A DNA stretch of 37,158 bases from Candidatus Uhrbacteria bacterium (GCA_016929435.1 JAFGIV010000008.1:1-37158); one strand, 5' to 3'. Positions 24,885 to 32,494 are shown, numbered from the stretch's first letter. Numbers and translations: made by a program. The notes: generated by a model from the letters alone, not told the origin.

Positions 24885-26003
24885 ATGGTCAGGCCGTCAC
24901 CGGATCGGGTTTTTGTCGGGTTGGCGTTTGGGCTGCTGGCCATCGGTTTGGTGATGGTTCTTTCCGCCTCCGGCCCGATCGGTCACCAGAAATTCGGGGA
25001 TGGGCTGTATTTTTTCAGGCACCAGCTGCTTTTCGGTTTTTTGCCCGGCTTGGCGCTGTTCCTGATCCTGAAAAGGATCGATTACCGCATCTACCGGCGG
25101 TATTGGCTATTTTTTCTGGTGGTTTCCCTGGTTTTGCTGATGCTGGTTTTCGTTCCCGGACTGGCCGGGGATTGGAGCCAGGCCCGGAGCTGGATAAGGG
25201 TTTTTGGCGTGTCTTTCCAGCCGGTGGAGGCGGTTAAGCTGACCTTCCTGATATTCATTGCCGGCTGGTTTGACCACTTGGGCAGGGAAAACCTGTCTGA
25301 CCTAAGGCGGGGTTTCCTGCCGTTTCTGGCGGTTTTGGGTGCCGTGACCCTATTGGTCGGACTGCAGCCGGATTTCGGGAGCTTGGCGGTCATCGTCTGT
25401 TCGGTCACTGTCGCCTGGTTCGTGGCCGGAGCGGCCTGGTCCCACCTCGTTGGCCTGGTGACCTTCGGCATGGCCGGCCTGTTCCTGGCCATGAAGACCG
25501 CACCGTATCGGGCTGATCGGCTGTTGACCTTCCTGCACCCGGAGCTCGATCCCCTGGGGATCGGGTACCACATCAACCAGGCCTACCTGGCGATCGGTTC
25601 CGGGGGGTGGTTCGGACTCGGTCTTGGCCATTCCGCCCAAAAGCGGCTTTACCTGCCGGAGTCCTTCGGCGACTCCGTCTTTGCCGTCATGGCCGAGGAA
25701 TTCGGCTTCGTGATGACCCTGGCCTTTCTGGCGGTGTTGGTGGCCGTCCTTTGGCGGATTCTCAGGGTCTCGTCGGCGGCCCCGGACGGTTTCGGACGGA
25801 TACTGGCGGCCGGATTTTTCGGCTGGATATTTTTTCAGTCCGTTTTCAATATCGGTTCCATGCTTGGGCTGTTGCCGATCACCGGGCTGCCTCTTCCGTT
25901 CGTCAGTTACGGCGGGACGTCATTGGCGATCCTGATGGCGGCCTTGGGGGTGGTGGCCAACATCTCATCCGGGGCCGGTACCTGCCGGTCCCTTAGCCGT
26001 TAG
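24885..26003 (+). CDS. ftsW: SEDS-family peptidoglycan glycosyltransferase FtsW
   Basis: Polymerises lipid II into glycan strands, normally with a class B penicillin-binding protein; none is encoded here. Features: 'GLYFFRHQLLFGFLPG', the 'GLQPDFGSLAVI' loop with the essential Asp, 'QAYLAIGSGGWFGLGLGHSAQK', 'PESFGDSVFAVMAEEFGF' and the C-terminal 'PLPFVSYGGTS'. About ten helices, 372 residues. FtsW and RodA are hard to separate by sequence; adjacency to mraY and murG favours FtsW. It starts 4 bases after lon. Confidence 0.92.
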   Translation: MVRPSPDRVFVGLAFGLLAIGLVMVLSASGPIGHQKFGDGLYFFRHQLLFGFLPGLALFLILKRIDYRIYRRYWLFFLVVSLVLLMLVFVPGLAGDWSQARSWIRVFGVSFQPVEAVKLTFLIFIAGWFDHLGRENLSDLRRGFLPFLAVLGAVTLLVGLQPDFGSLAVIVCSVTVAWFVAGAAWSHLVGLVTFGMAGLFLAMKTAPYRADRLLTFLHPELDPLGIGYHINQAYLAIGSGGWFGLGLGHSAQKRLYLPESFGDSVFAVMAEEFGFVMTLAFLAVLVAVLWRILRVSSAAPDGFGRILAAGFFGWIFFQSVFNIGSMLGLLPITGLPLPFVSYGGTSLAILMAALGVVANISSGAGTCRSLSR

Positions 26004-26006
26004 CCC

Positions 26007-27086
26007 ATGCGCATCGTTTTTGCCGGTGGGGGCACCCTCGGTTCCGTAACTCCGCTTTTGGCCGTGGCGGGGGAGATCCGCCGCCGTTGTCCCGGTGCCG
26101 AAATGCTGTGGGTCGGTACCGTGGGCGGGCCGGAGTCCGATCCGGTTCGGCGGGCCGGCCTTTCGTTCACGGCCATTCGGTCCGGTAAGCTGCGGCGCTA
26201 CCCGTCAATCGATAACTTTTTTGACGTTTTCAGGATTATCGGCGGTTTTTTCCAGTCCCTGCGCATCCTGTGGGGGAAACGTCCGGAAGCCGTGGTCAGC
26301 GCCGGGGGGTTTGTTGCCGTTCCGGTCGTTTGGGCGGCCGCTCTCCTGCGGATTCCCGTCCATGTTCACCAGATGGACATCCGTCCCGGCTTGGCCAACC
26401 GGCTGTCGGCTCCCTTTACCCGATCGTTTAGCGTTGCCTACCGGGAATCGGTCCGTGATTTTTCCGGTTTCCGTCCTGTTTGGACCGGTAATCCGGTTCG
26501 GTCGGAACTGTTCGGGCGGACCAGGGTTCAGGCCCTTGATTTTTTTCGGTTGGACGGCAGTTTGCCGACCGTGTTGGTTTTGGGGGGAGGTACCGGGGCC
26601 ATGACCCTGAATCGCCTGGCGATCAGGGCGGCCGTGATGTCGGACGGCCGGATCAACCTGGTCCATGTCACCGGCATGGGCAAGGGTTTGCCGGTGCCGG
26701 AGGGATCCGACGCGTACCGTCAATACCCGTCCCTGGACGTTGACCGGATGGCCTTGGCCTATGCCGTGTCCGATTTGGTGGTGACCAGGGCAGGCATGGG
26801 GACCCTGACCGAATTGGCTGCCTTGGGCAAGCCGACGGTCATTATCCCCATGCCGCATTCGCACCAGGAGGACAATGCCGAGCTGTTCCGGAAATCCGGT
26901 GCCGCCGAGGTGTGGCCGGAGGAATCGGTCGATCCGGACGGGTTTGCCGACAGGCTGCTGACGGTCCTGGCGGATCCGGTGCGGTTGGCGGGTTTGGGGG
27001 AGGGGATGAAAAGGATGAACCGTAACGATGCGGCCCAGAGGCTGGCCGAAATCATCCTGAAGTCCGCCGGTCTTCATCCGGTTTAG
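26007..27086 (+). CDS. murG: UDP-GlcNAc:lipid I GlcNAc transferase (MurG)
   Basis: Adds GlcNAc to lipid I, yielding lipid II, at the inner membrane face. GT-B fold with an N-terminal glycine loop 'FAGGGTLGSVTPLLAVA', where the usual GGTGGHxxP is altered (Gly to Leu, His to Ser). Then 'SGKLRRYPSIDNFFDVF', 'HQMDIRPGLANRL', the second loop 'VLGGGTGAMTLN' and the donor-binding 'VTRAGMGTLTELAALGKP' followed by 'HSHQEDNAELF'. 359 residues. It starts 4 bases after ftsW; the cluster appears to end here. Confidence 0.94.
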   Translation: MRIVFAGGGTLGSVTPLLAVAGEIRRRCPGAEMLWVGTVGGPESDPVRRAGLSFTAIRSGKLRRYPSIDNFFDVFRIIGGFFQSLRILWGKRPEAVVSAGGFVAVPVVWAAALLRIPVHVHQMDIRPGLANRLSAPFTRSFSVAYRESVRDFSGFRPVWTGNPVRSELFGRTRVQALDFFRLDGSLPTVLVLGGGTGAMTLNRLAIRAAVMSDGRINLVHVTGMGKGLPVPEGSDAYRQYPSLDVDRMALAYAVSDLVVTRAGMGTLTELAALGKPTVIIPMPHSHQEDNAELFRKSGAAEVWPEESVDPDGFADRLLTVLADPVRLAGLGEGMKRMNRNDAAQRLAEIILKSAGLHPV

Positions 27087-27097
27087 GCGGTAGGTTT

Positions 27098-27126
27098 TTG
27101 TCCCGGCGGTCGTTTCGTGCTAACAT
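27098..27126 (+). promoter_or_regulatory. Putative promoter of the GGDEF-like gene
   Basis: TTGTCC, 17 bases, TAACAT just after murG. The predicted start near 27133 leaves about 30 bases of leader before ATG 27164. Confidence 0.55.
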
Positions 27127-27163
27127 GGATCCTGAATGAACGGTCTCTTTATTGGCAACGGTT

Positions 27164-28408
27164 ATGGTTCGTGAAAATCAGGTAACGCCGGAGACGATAG
27201 GGCGGGAGACGAAAGCGGCGGAAATTTTGGATTATGTCGTCCGTTTGGGCCTGGATTCCAGGAGGGAACAGGAAAAGGAGGGCGGGTCTTGGGTGAATGA
27301 TCGCCTGAAGGACTTGCCGACACCGGCCCGCGAAAGGATCAGGCAGCGGGACAGGAGGCTTGTCGAATTGGGTTTGAGCGAAAGTCAGAGAGCCGAAATC
27401 CTTAAGGACGACATCGAAGGCGTCGAAACGACCTATGTCGATCAGCGTTTCGTTTTTGAGGGAGGTCAAAAGATCCTAAAGGACCAGTTCGGCAAGGAGT
27501 TGGTTCGGGAATGGACTGACGAAATTTTGGAGAACGTTGAATTGAGGATGGAAGATCTCGATCGGGTGGCCCGCCTTAGCTTTGACGCCAACGGCCTCAA
27601 GGCAATCAACGACCTGTCCACATCGCACGAGCGGGGTGACGAGTTCCTGAAGCGTATTGCGGAGGTGATCAGGAACGAGGATTGCGAGGCTTACCGCCTG
27701 CTGCGGGAAGCCGGTGCGTCCGAGGTCATACCGTTGACCGGGGGCGGGGACGAATACACCATTCTGGTCAGGGGCGATAGGCCGCTGGACATCGAAGGGC
27801 TTCGTCAGGCGGTAAGGTCTTACGAGGCGGCGGTAGCGGCCGTTGATTGCGGGGATCTGGTCGATTTTGGGGATTTGGGGGTTAAATTGCGGTTTTTGGG
27901 AGTCAGCCCGGAGGAGTACGGGAAGATGGACGAAACGGCCCGGTTGGAAATGGAAACACGATTCCGGGAGGACATTCCGGAAGGGTTTAGGATGCCAGCC
28001 AGCATGTCCGGCGGAGTCGAGACCCTTCAGCAGGGCCTGATGCTGGCCATTAACGACCCGCGTGACAAGAAACGCCTGAAGCCCGATGAGCAGGATTATG
28101 ATGCGGCCCTCTCCAAGATCATGGGTGGACTTTGGGACGCTTCCGACAGGGAAATGATGGCGGTCAAGAAGGGCTTTAAGGCCCGTTTGGAATCAGCGGA
28201 AACCTCACCCGAGGAAAGGGCCCTTAGTCGGATTTTCAGCCGGAATAAGGCCGAACGGGAGGCCAGGAGACGGATAGAGGAACTTGAGAGGAAAGCTCGG
28301 TCAGCCGATGTCCTAACGGGCGAGATGGCTCGTCTGACGGCCATGCGCGAAGAGCTGGGTGACGGGGCCTTTGCCGAAGCCGTGGTTTCCCTGATGTCCA
28401 GATTCTAA
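27164..28408 (+). CDS. Cytosolic protein with a divergent GGDEF-like domain
   Basis: I chose ATG 27164 over the tracked TTG 27152. Residues 1-130 are charged and helical. A GGDEF-type domain follows: 'LSFDANGLKAINDLSTSHERGDEFLKRIAEVI' (Asp141, then the helix with GDEFL) and the signature as 'GGGDEYTIL' (GGDEY at about 194-198), which matches the diguanylate cyclase core except for Tyr in place of Phe and an insertion of about a dozen residues before the signature. No RxxD inhibitory site is visible before it. The C-terminal quarter is a coiled coil ('KAEREARRRIEELERKARSA'). No membrane helix or sensor domain is evident. It may make or bind c-di-GMP or be a degenerate relative; activity cannot be told from sequence. 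Confidence 0.65.
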   Translation: MVRENQVTPETIGRETKAAEILDYVVRLGLDSRREQEKEGGSWVNDRLKDLPTPARERIRQRDRRLVELGLSESQRAEILKDDIEGVETTYVDQRFVFEGGQKILKDQFGKELVREWTDEILENVELRMEDLDRVARLSFDANGLKAINDLSTSHERGDEFLKRIAEVIRNEDCEAYRLLREAGASEVIPLTGGGDEYTILVRGDRPLDIEGLRQAVRSYEAAVAAVDCGDLVDFGDLGVKLRFLGVSPEEYGKMDETARLEMETRFREDIPEGFRMPASMSGGVETLQQGLMLAINDPRDKKRLKPDEQDYDAALSKIMGGLWDASDREMMAVKKGFKARLESAETSPEERALSRIFSRNKAEREARRRIEELERKARSADVLTGEMARLTAMREELGDGAFAEAVVSLMSRF

Positions 28409-28446
28409 GCCGAAACAGGCAACGAAATCGACTAACCCAAAAGACT

Positions 28447-28881
28447 ATGAGCGAACAGGGCATCCCCCACATTACCTGCGAACACCTCCAGTCCCTGAAG
28501 GACGGGGACATGGAACATGTCGTGGTGGACCTGCGGGACTTCAACGAGTATGAGTCCGGCCACATCAGGGGGGCCAAAAGCTGTCCCCGTCGGGAATTGG
28601 CCGACAACATCGAAACCGTCGTTCCCGACAGGAAGCACAAGGTGGTTGTCATTATCGGCCCGGTTCACGAGCCGGAAATCGAGTCGATTCACCGCGAGCT
28701 TAGGGAAATGGGATACGAGAACATCGAGTTCCTGGCCGGCGGTTTTGATCGGTGGTGCGAAATCGCCCCCATGGAGATCGAGCCGGAACTGCTGGAGATG
28801 ACTCCGGAGGAGGAGGGATTCGTCGGTGATGAGCTGACCGATGTCGATCCGGAGAAGTCCAACGACGAGCCGATGTATTGA
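28447..28881 (+). CDS. Rhodanese-like domain protein lacking the catalytic cysteine
   Basis: The fold is indicated by 'VVVDLRDFNEYESGHIRGAKSCPRREL' and 'LREMGYENIEFLAGGFDRW', the standard flanks of a single rhodanese domain. The active-site loop, normally beginning with Cys after a hydrophobic strand, reads 'KVVVIIGPVHEPEIESIH' with no cysteine, so sulfur transfer by the usual mechanism is unlikely. A 40-residue acidic tail ('MTPEEEGFVGDELTDVDPEKS') follows. Possibly a binding or regulatory module. It lies between the GGDEF-like gene and the GH1 gene, 9 bases before the latter. Confidence 0.8.
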   Translation: MSEQGIPHITCEHLQSLKDGDMEHVVVDLRDFNEYESGHIRGAKSCPRRELADNIETVVPDRKHKVVVIIGPVHEPEIESIHRELREMGYENIEFLAGGFDRWCEIAPMEIEPELLEMTPEEEGFVGDELTDVDPEKSNDEPMY

Positions 28882-28890
28882 TTTCCGAGC

Positions 28891-30177
28891 ATGAAAGCCG
28901 ATTGCCGTTCCCGCACCCGTGAAACATTGGCGTTTCCCGAGGGGTTCTGGTGGGGAACCTCAACGTCCGCCCATCAGGTCGAGGGCGGAAACTCGAAAAA
29001 TGACTGGTCCGAATGGGAACGCCAGCCGGGTCGGATCGCTGACCGGACGGTTTCCGGAAAATGCACGGACCACTATTCCCGTTACGGGGAGGATTTTGAT
29101 TTGGCCAAATCGTTTCACCAGAACGCCCACCGACTGTCGGTCGAATGGAGCCGGATAGAGCCCAACGACGGGGAATGGGACTGGGAGGAGGTGGCCCATT
29201 ACCGCCGGGTGATGGAGGCGCTGCGCAGTCGGGGAATGAGGGTGATGCTGACCGTTTGGCATTTCACCTTGCCGAAGTGGTTCGCTCGGCAGGGCGGGTG
29301 GGAGTGGTCAAGGGCTACGGATCGTTTCGTCCGCCTTACCCGACTGTTGGCCGAGGAATACGGCGACCTGGTCGATGCCTGGATAACCGTCAACGAGCCG
29401 GTCGTCTATCTCGGCCAATCCTACGGCATCGGCGTCTGGCCGCCGGGAAAGAGGAGTGCCGTATCGTCCCTTAGGGTGTTTTTCGCCCTGGTTGGGGCCC
29501 ATCGGGCGGCTTACCGGACAATTCACCGTATATTGGATACCCCTGAACGGAAGGTATCGGTCGGCATTGCCAAGAATGTCATCACCTTCGAGACTTACCG
29601 TCCCCATGTTTTGACTGACGGAATTTTCGTTAAAATCGCCGATAGCGTCTTCAACCGCCAGTTCTTTTTCTGGAGCGGGTCGGAAAGCCATGACTTCATC
29701 GGCATCAACTATTATTTCAACAATCGGGTGAAATATGTCCCGACCGGGGTCAGAAATCTGTTCCACGAGGTCCATAACGAGAACCGCGAGCAGAGCGATT
29801 TGGGTTGGGAAATCAACGCCGAGGCCATATTCCGGGCAATCATGGGCATGTGGCGTTATCGGAAACCGATATACGTCACCGAGCACGGCGTGGCCAATGC
29901 CGACGATTCCAAGCGGCCGCGTCTCATAGTCAAGGCACTGCGGGAGGTTCATCGCGCCATTCGGGCAGGGGTTGATGTCCGGGGGTATTTTCACTGGTCA
30001 CTGCTCGACAACTACGAGTGGTCGGACGGATTTTCCGGACGGTTCGGACTGATCGCCGTGGATTACGCCACCCTGGAGCGCACTCCCCGCGGTTCGGCCC
30101 GTGTCTATGGGGAAATTTGTAGGGAAAACGGCATTCCCCACTGTCTGCTGAAATTAACCGGACATGGGGTGGGGTGA
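28891..30177 (+). CDS. Glycoside hydrolase family 1 (beta-glucosidase-like)
   Basis: A retaining TIM-barrel glycosidase. 'FPEGFWWGTSTSAHQVEGG' is the GH1 N-terminal signature; the acid/base is in 'WITVNEPVVY' (Glu169) and the nucleophile in 'PIYVTEHGVAN' (Glu331, His replacing the usual Asn of ENG). 'YFHWSLLDNYEWSDGFSGRFGL' provides aglycone and sugar contacts. No signal peptide, so it is probably cytoplasmic. Length 428 is a little short for the family. Substrate is undetermined (beta-glucosides or beta-galactosides are usual). A terminator follows. Confidence 0.93.
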   Translation: MKADCRSRTRETLAFPEGFWWGTSTSAHQVEGGNSKNDWSEWERQPGRIADRTVSGKCTDHYSRYGEDFDLAKSFHQNAHRLSVEWSRIEPNDGEWDWEEVAHYRRVMEALRSRGMRVMLTVWHFTLPKWFARQGGWEWSRATDRFVRLTRLLAEEYGDLVDAWITVNEPVVYLGQSYGIGVWPPGKRSAVSSLRVFFALVGAHRAAYRTIHRILDTPERKVSVGIAKNVITFETYRPHVLTDGIFVKIADSVFNRQFFFWSGSESHDFIGINYYFNNRVKYVPTGVRNLFHEVHNENREQSDLGWEINAEAIFRAIMGMWRYRKPIYVTEHGVANADDSKRPRLIVKALREVHRAIRAGVDVRGYFHWSLLDNYEWSDGFSGRFGLIAVDYATLERTPRGSARVYGEICRENGIPHCLLKLTGHGVG

Positions 30178-30212
30178 TGGGGGTGTGGGGTATGGCTGGA
30201 ACGTAAAAGAAG

Positions 30213-30239
30213 AGGGGGCTGATCATGATCAGTCCCCCT
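30213..30239. terminator. Bidirectional rho-independent terminator between the GH1 and DUF5658-like genes
   Basis: AGGGGGCTGATCA pairs with TGATCAGTCCCCCT with a single bulged T, followed by TGTTTT on the plus strand and a pyrimidine-rich tract on the minus strand. It sits between convergent genes. Confidence 0.8.
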
Positions 30240-30257
30240 TGTTTTGCGGCCGTTGTC

Positions 30258-30605
30258 TTATATTAAGAAATTAACCGCAATAATGTGGTAGCCTATCAGC
30301 AGCACGAAGGCCGCTGTAGCTGCCCGAAACGAATTCCAGGCAAATTTCACGTATCGGCTGGAGACAGCCAAAGCCGATACGGCAACCCCTGACAGAAATA
30401 TTTTTACCGTCGGAAATGTCAGGCCACCACATTTTTGGCACCAGGCCATCAGCGGATTAACTTCCTCGAAACCATTCGCCAGGCTTATGTTGGTGAAGTG
30501 GATGTCCAACACCTGACAAGCCATGAATACCGCCGTCATGACGGCAATTTTGGTTTTTGCTGGCGGTTGCCATCCATTTTTTACGCTTTCGATTTTAAAA
30601 GACAT
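30258..30605 (-). CDS. DUF5658-like small membrane protein
   Basis: 115 residues with three hydrophobic helices. The first ends in 'QVLDIHFTNISLANGFEEVNPLMAW', which fits the DUF5658 pattern of an Asp and Thr in helix 1 followed by a Glu-Val-Asn-Pro-Leu loop; then 'PTVKIFLSGVAVSALAV' and 'AFVLLIGYHIIAVNFLI'. Function unknown. The DNA is visibly less GC-rich than both neighbours (about 47% by eye), and it is one of few genes here with a strong Shine-Dalgarno, so recent acquisition is possible. It is divergent from the beta-CASP nuclease gene. Confidence 0.7.
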   Translation of the reverse strand: MSFKIESVKNGWQPPAKTKIAVMTAVFMACQVLDIHFTNISLANGFEEVNPLMAWCQKCGGLTFPTVKIFLSGVAVSALAVSSRYVKFAWNSFRAATAAFVLLIGYHIIAVNFLI

Positions 30606-30609
30606 TTTT

Positions 30610-30626
30610 CCCTCTTTTCCTCCCTT
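30610..30626 (-). promoter_or_regulatory. Strong Shine-Dalgarno region of the DUF5658-like gene
   Basis: On the minus strand AAGGGAGG and AGAGGG lie 13 and 4 bases before the ATG. This stands out because most genes in the window lack a recognisable ribosome-binding site. Confidence 0.6.
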
Positions 30627-30664
30627 GCCTGTTTATTCGCAAGAGGACAGCATGCCATAAAATC

Positions 30665-30693
30665 ATGACAGCGTCAAGGCCGGGGTGTATACT
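30665..30693 (+). promoter_or_regulatory. Extended -10 promoter of the beta-CASP nuclease gene
   Basis: ATGACA, 17 bases, TATACT with an upstream TGn (TGTATACT). The last -10 base is 9 positions before the A of ATG 30702, so the transcript should be leaderless or nearly so. Confidence 0.7.
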
Positions 30694-30701
30694 TATAAAG
30701 T

Positions 30702-32057
30702 ATGAAAATCACCCTTTTCGGAGCCGCACGGGAAGTGACCGGTTCCTGTCACCTGATAGAGACGGACAGCGGGACCAGGGTGCTGGTGGATTGCGGCATG
30801 TTTCAGGGATACAGCGTTGCCCACCAGCTGAACGGGGAGCCGTTTCCGTTCGATCCCAGGTCCCTGGATGCGGTCATTTTGACCCATGCCCACATTGACC
30901 ATATCGGTCGGTACCCCAAATTGGTTCGGGACGGCTTTGGCGGCCGGTGTTTCGTTACGCATCCCACCCGCCTGCTGTCCCGGCTGATGTGGCGGGATGC
31001 GGCCCAGGTAATGAAGGATGACGCCCGTCGGCACCGCCGGCCGCCGGCCTATACGCCCCAGGAAGTCGATCCGGCCTTTCAGACCCTGCACGGCATGGAA
31101 TACGGAGTCAGGGTCAAGGTCAGCGACGGTTTCCACTTTACCTTCCGTGAAGCCGGACACATTTTCGGGTCGGCTTTCGTGGAGATCGAGGCGGACGGGA
31201 AGAGGCTGGTCATGTCCGGGGACATCGGCAATGACGACGTGCCGATCCTTCGGGATACGGCCCCTCGGCCGACGGCCGATGCCGTGGTGTGCGAATCGAC
31301 CTACGGCGACCGGAACCACGAGTCGGTACGGGAGCGGTCAGGTCTCCTGAAGCAGGCGATCATGGACGTGGTGGGCCGGAAGGGAACTCTGATGATACCG
31401 GCCTTTTCCCTGGAACGAACCCAAGAGGTCCTTTACGAGCTGAACGGGATGGCGGAGGGTGGGGAGATCCCGCGGATTCCGATCTATCTTGACAGCCCCC
31501 TGGCCATCAAGGTTTTGCCGGTCTACCACCAGTTTCCGGAATACTACGACCGGGATGCGGCTGAACTGTCCAAAACCGACGATTTTTTTCGGTTTCCCGG
31601 CCTGCACATCAGTCGGGAAGCGTCCGATTCCCGGGCCATTGACTCGATCAAGCCCCCAAAGGTGATAATTGCCGGGAGCGGCATGATGCATGGCGGGCGG
31701 ATCATGCGGCACCTGGTCCAGTACCTAGACGATCCCGAAAACATCCTTTTGGTGATCGGCTATCAGGCCGAAGGGACACTCGGTCGCCAGGTGACGGACG
31801 GGGCCAACCGGGTCCATATAGAGCACGAGGACGTGGATGTCCGGTGTGAGGTCCGGAAGATCAGCGGCTATTCCGCCCACGGCGATCGGGAAAAGCTGTT
31901 GCGGTGGCTGAAGGGGAACGGCGGTTCCGGCCGTCCGGCCAAGATCGTCCTCAACCACGGCGAATTGGGTGCTCTCGAAAACCTTGCCGACCATTGCCGA
32001 AAGGAGATCGGGGCGGAGGTCTTCATTCCCGGAAAGGGGGAGACGGTGGAGGTGTAG
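30702..32057 (+). CDS. Metallo-beta-lactamase / beta-CASP ribonuclease
   Basis: Belongs to the CPSF73/TTHA0252-like RNA nuclease group. The zinc-site motif is 'ILTHAHIDHIGR' (His62, His64, Asp66, His67); further metal ligands are in 'FREAGHIFGSA' and 'VMSGDIG'. The beta-CASP part has 'CESTYGDRNHE', 'GSGMMHGGRIMRHL', 'GYQAEGTLGRQV' and the closing 'ISGYSAHGD' and 'LNHGE'. 451 residues, cytoplasmic. It probably processes or degrades RNA as endo- or 5'-exonuclease. It has its own promoter and a terminator about 200 bases downstream. Confidence 0.93.
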   Translation: MKITLFGAAREVTGSCHLIETDSGTRVLVDCGMFQGYSVAHQLNGEPFPFDPRSLDAVILTHAHIDHIGRYPKLVRDGFGGRCFVTHPTRLLSRLMWRDAAQVMKDDARRHRRPPAYTPQEVDPAFQTLHGMEYGVRVKVSDGFHFTFREAGHIFGSAFVEIEADGKRLVMSGDIGNDDVPILRDTAPRPTADAVVCESTYGDRNHESVRERSGLLKQAIMDVVGRKGTLMIPAFSLERTQEVLYELNGMAEGGEIPRIPIYLDSPLAIKVLPVYHQFPEYYDRDAAELSKTDDFFRFPGLHISREASDSRAIDSIKPPKVIIAGSGMMHGGRIMRHLVQYLDDPENILLVIGYQAEGTLGRQVTDGANRVHIEHEDVDVRCEVRKISGYSAHGDREKLLRWLKGNGGSGRPAKIVLNHGELGALENLADHCRKEIGAEVFIPGKGETVEV

Positions 32058-32081
32058 GCAAAATTCTCGGCGGCTCCCAAG

Positions 32082-32129
32082 CCCCAAACCCCCTCCCTCC
32101 GGGAGACTTACGCCTGAAGGGGGCTTAAG
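32082..32129. repeat. 48-bp inverted repeat, left copy
   Basis: CCCCAAACCCCCTCC...GGGGGCTTAAG begins 25 bases after the beta-CASP gene stop. It is an exact reverse complement of 32447-32494. With single mismatches the match extends a few bases further on both sides and into a nearby T-rich stretch. Confidence 0.95.
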
Positions 32130-32182
32130 TGGAAGATATTTTTTTATATTTCCCCCAATGATTCCCCGACCGGATGCGTCGG

Positions 32183-32206
32183 TTCGGCCCCCTAAAGGGG
32201 GCCGAA
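32183..32206. repeat. Perfect hairpin in the uvrB upstream region
   Basis: TTCGGCCCCC / GGGGGCCGAA, a 10-bp perfect stem with a TAAA loop. No T-tract follows, so it is not a standard terminator. Function unknown. Confidence 0.6.
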
Positions 32207-32260
32207 GGCGGGTCGGTCCGCCGGTGCGGGACAACGGGGGTCGGGCCGGTTCACCCCCCT

Positions 32261-32286
32261 AAATCCCCCAATACTGGGGGATTTTT
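32261..32286 (+). terminator. Rho-independent terminator after the beta-CASP nuclease gene
   Basis: AAATCCCCC / GGGGGATTT stem with an AATACT loop, running into a T-tract. It is about 200 bases downstream of the stop, beyond the left inverted repeat. Confidence 0.8.
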
Positions 32287-32315
32287 ATGTCGTATGGATA
32301 TCCCCCCATTCAACT

Positions 32316-32344
32316 TTGACATCCCCGCCTTTGGGTGATACCGT
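32316..32344 (+). promoter_or_regulatory. Putative promoter of uvrBA
   Basis: TTGACA, 17 bases, TACCGT, preceded by TGA that forms an extended -10. The start near 32351 would leave about 175 bases of leader, including the hairpin at 32374 and the right 48-bp repeat. Confidence 0.55.
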
Positions 32345-32373
32345 TCGTCTTACAATTCCCAACCGTCCCATAT

Positions 32374-32399
32374 ACCCCCTATCATCCTGGATAGAGGGT
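32374..32399 (+). repeat. Hairpin in the uvrB leader
   Basis: ACCCCCTATC pairs with GATAGAGGGT (nine pairs, one mismatch) around a six-base loop. No T-tract follows. A structural or regulatory role is possible but unproven. Confidence 0.4.
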
Positions 32400-32446
32400 G
32401 ATTGTGGCGTATGCCGGTCGGTTGGGTCATGAATATAAAAATTCCT

Positions 32447-32494
32447 CTTAAGCCCCCTTCAGGCGTAAGTCTCCCGGAGGGAGGGGGTTTGGGG
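32447..32494. repeat. 48-bp inverted repeat, right copy
   Basis: Exact reverse complement of 32082-32129, ending 31 bases before the uvrB ATG, so it lies in the uvrB leader and could pair with the left copy across 317 bases in DNA. It also contains a short internal stem, CTCCC/GGGAG. Confidence 0.95.

Noticed and set aside
32082-32494. Classical MITE or insertion sequence bounded by the 48-bp inverted repeats
   Set aside because: No transposase, no target-site duplication that I can see, and the interior holds the neighbour genes' terminator and promoter; left as an open repeat instead.
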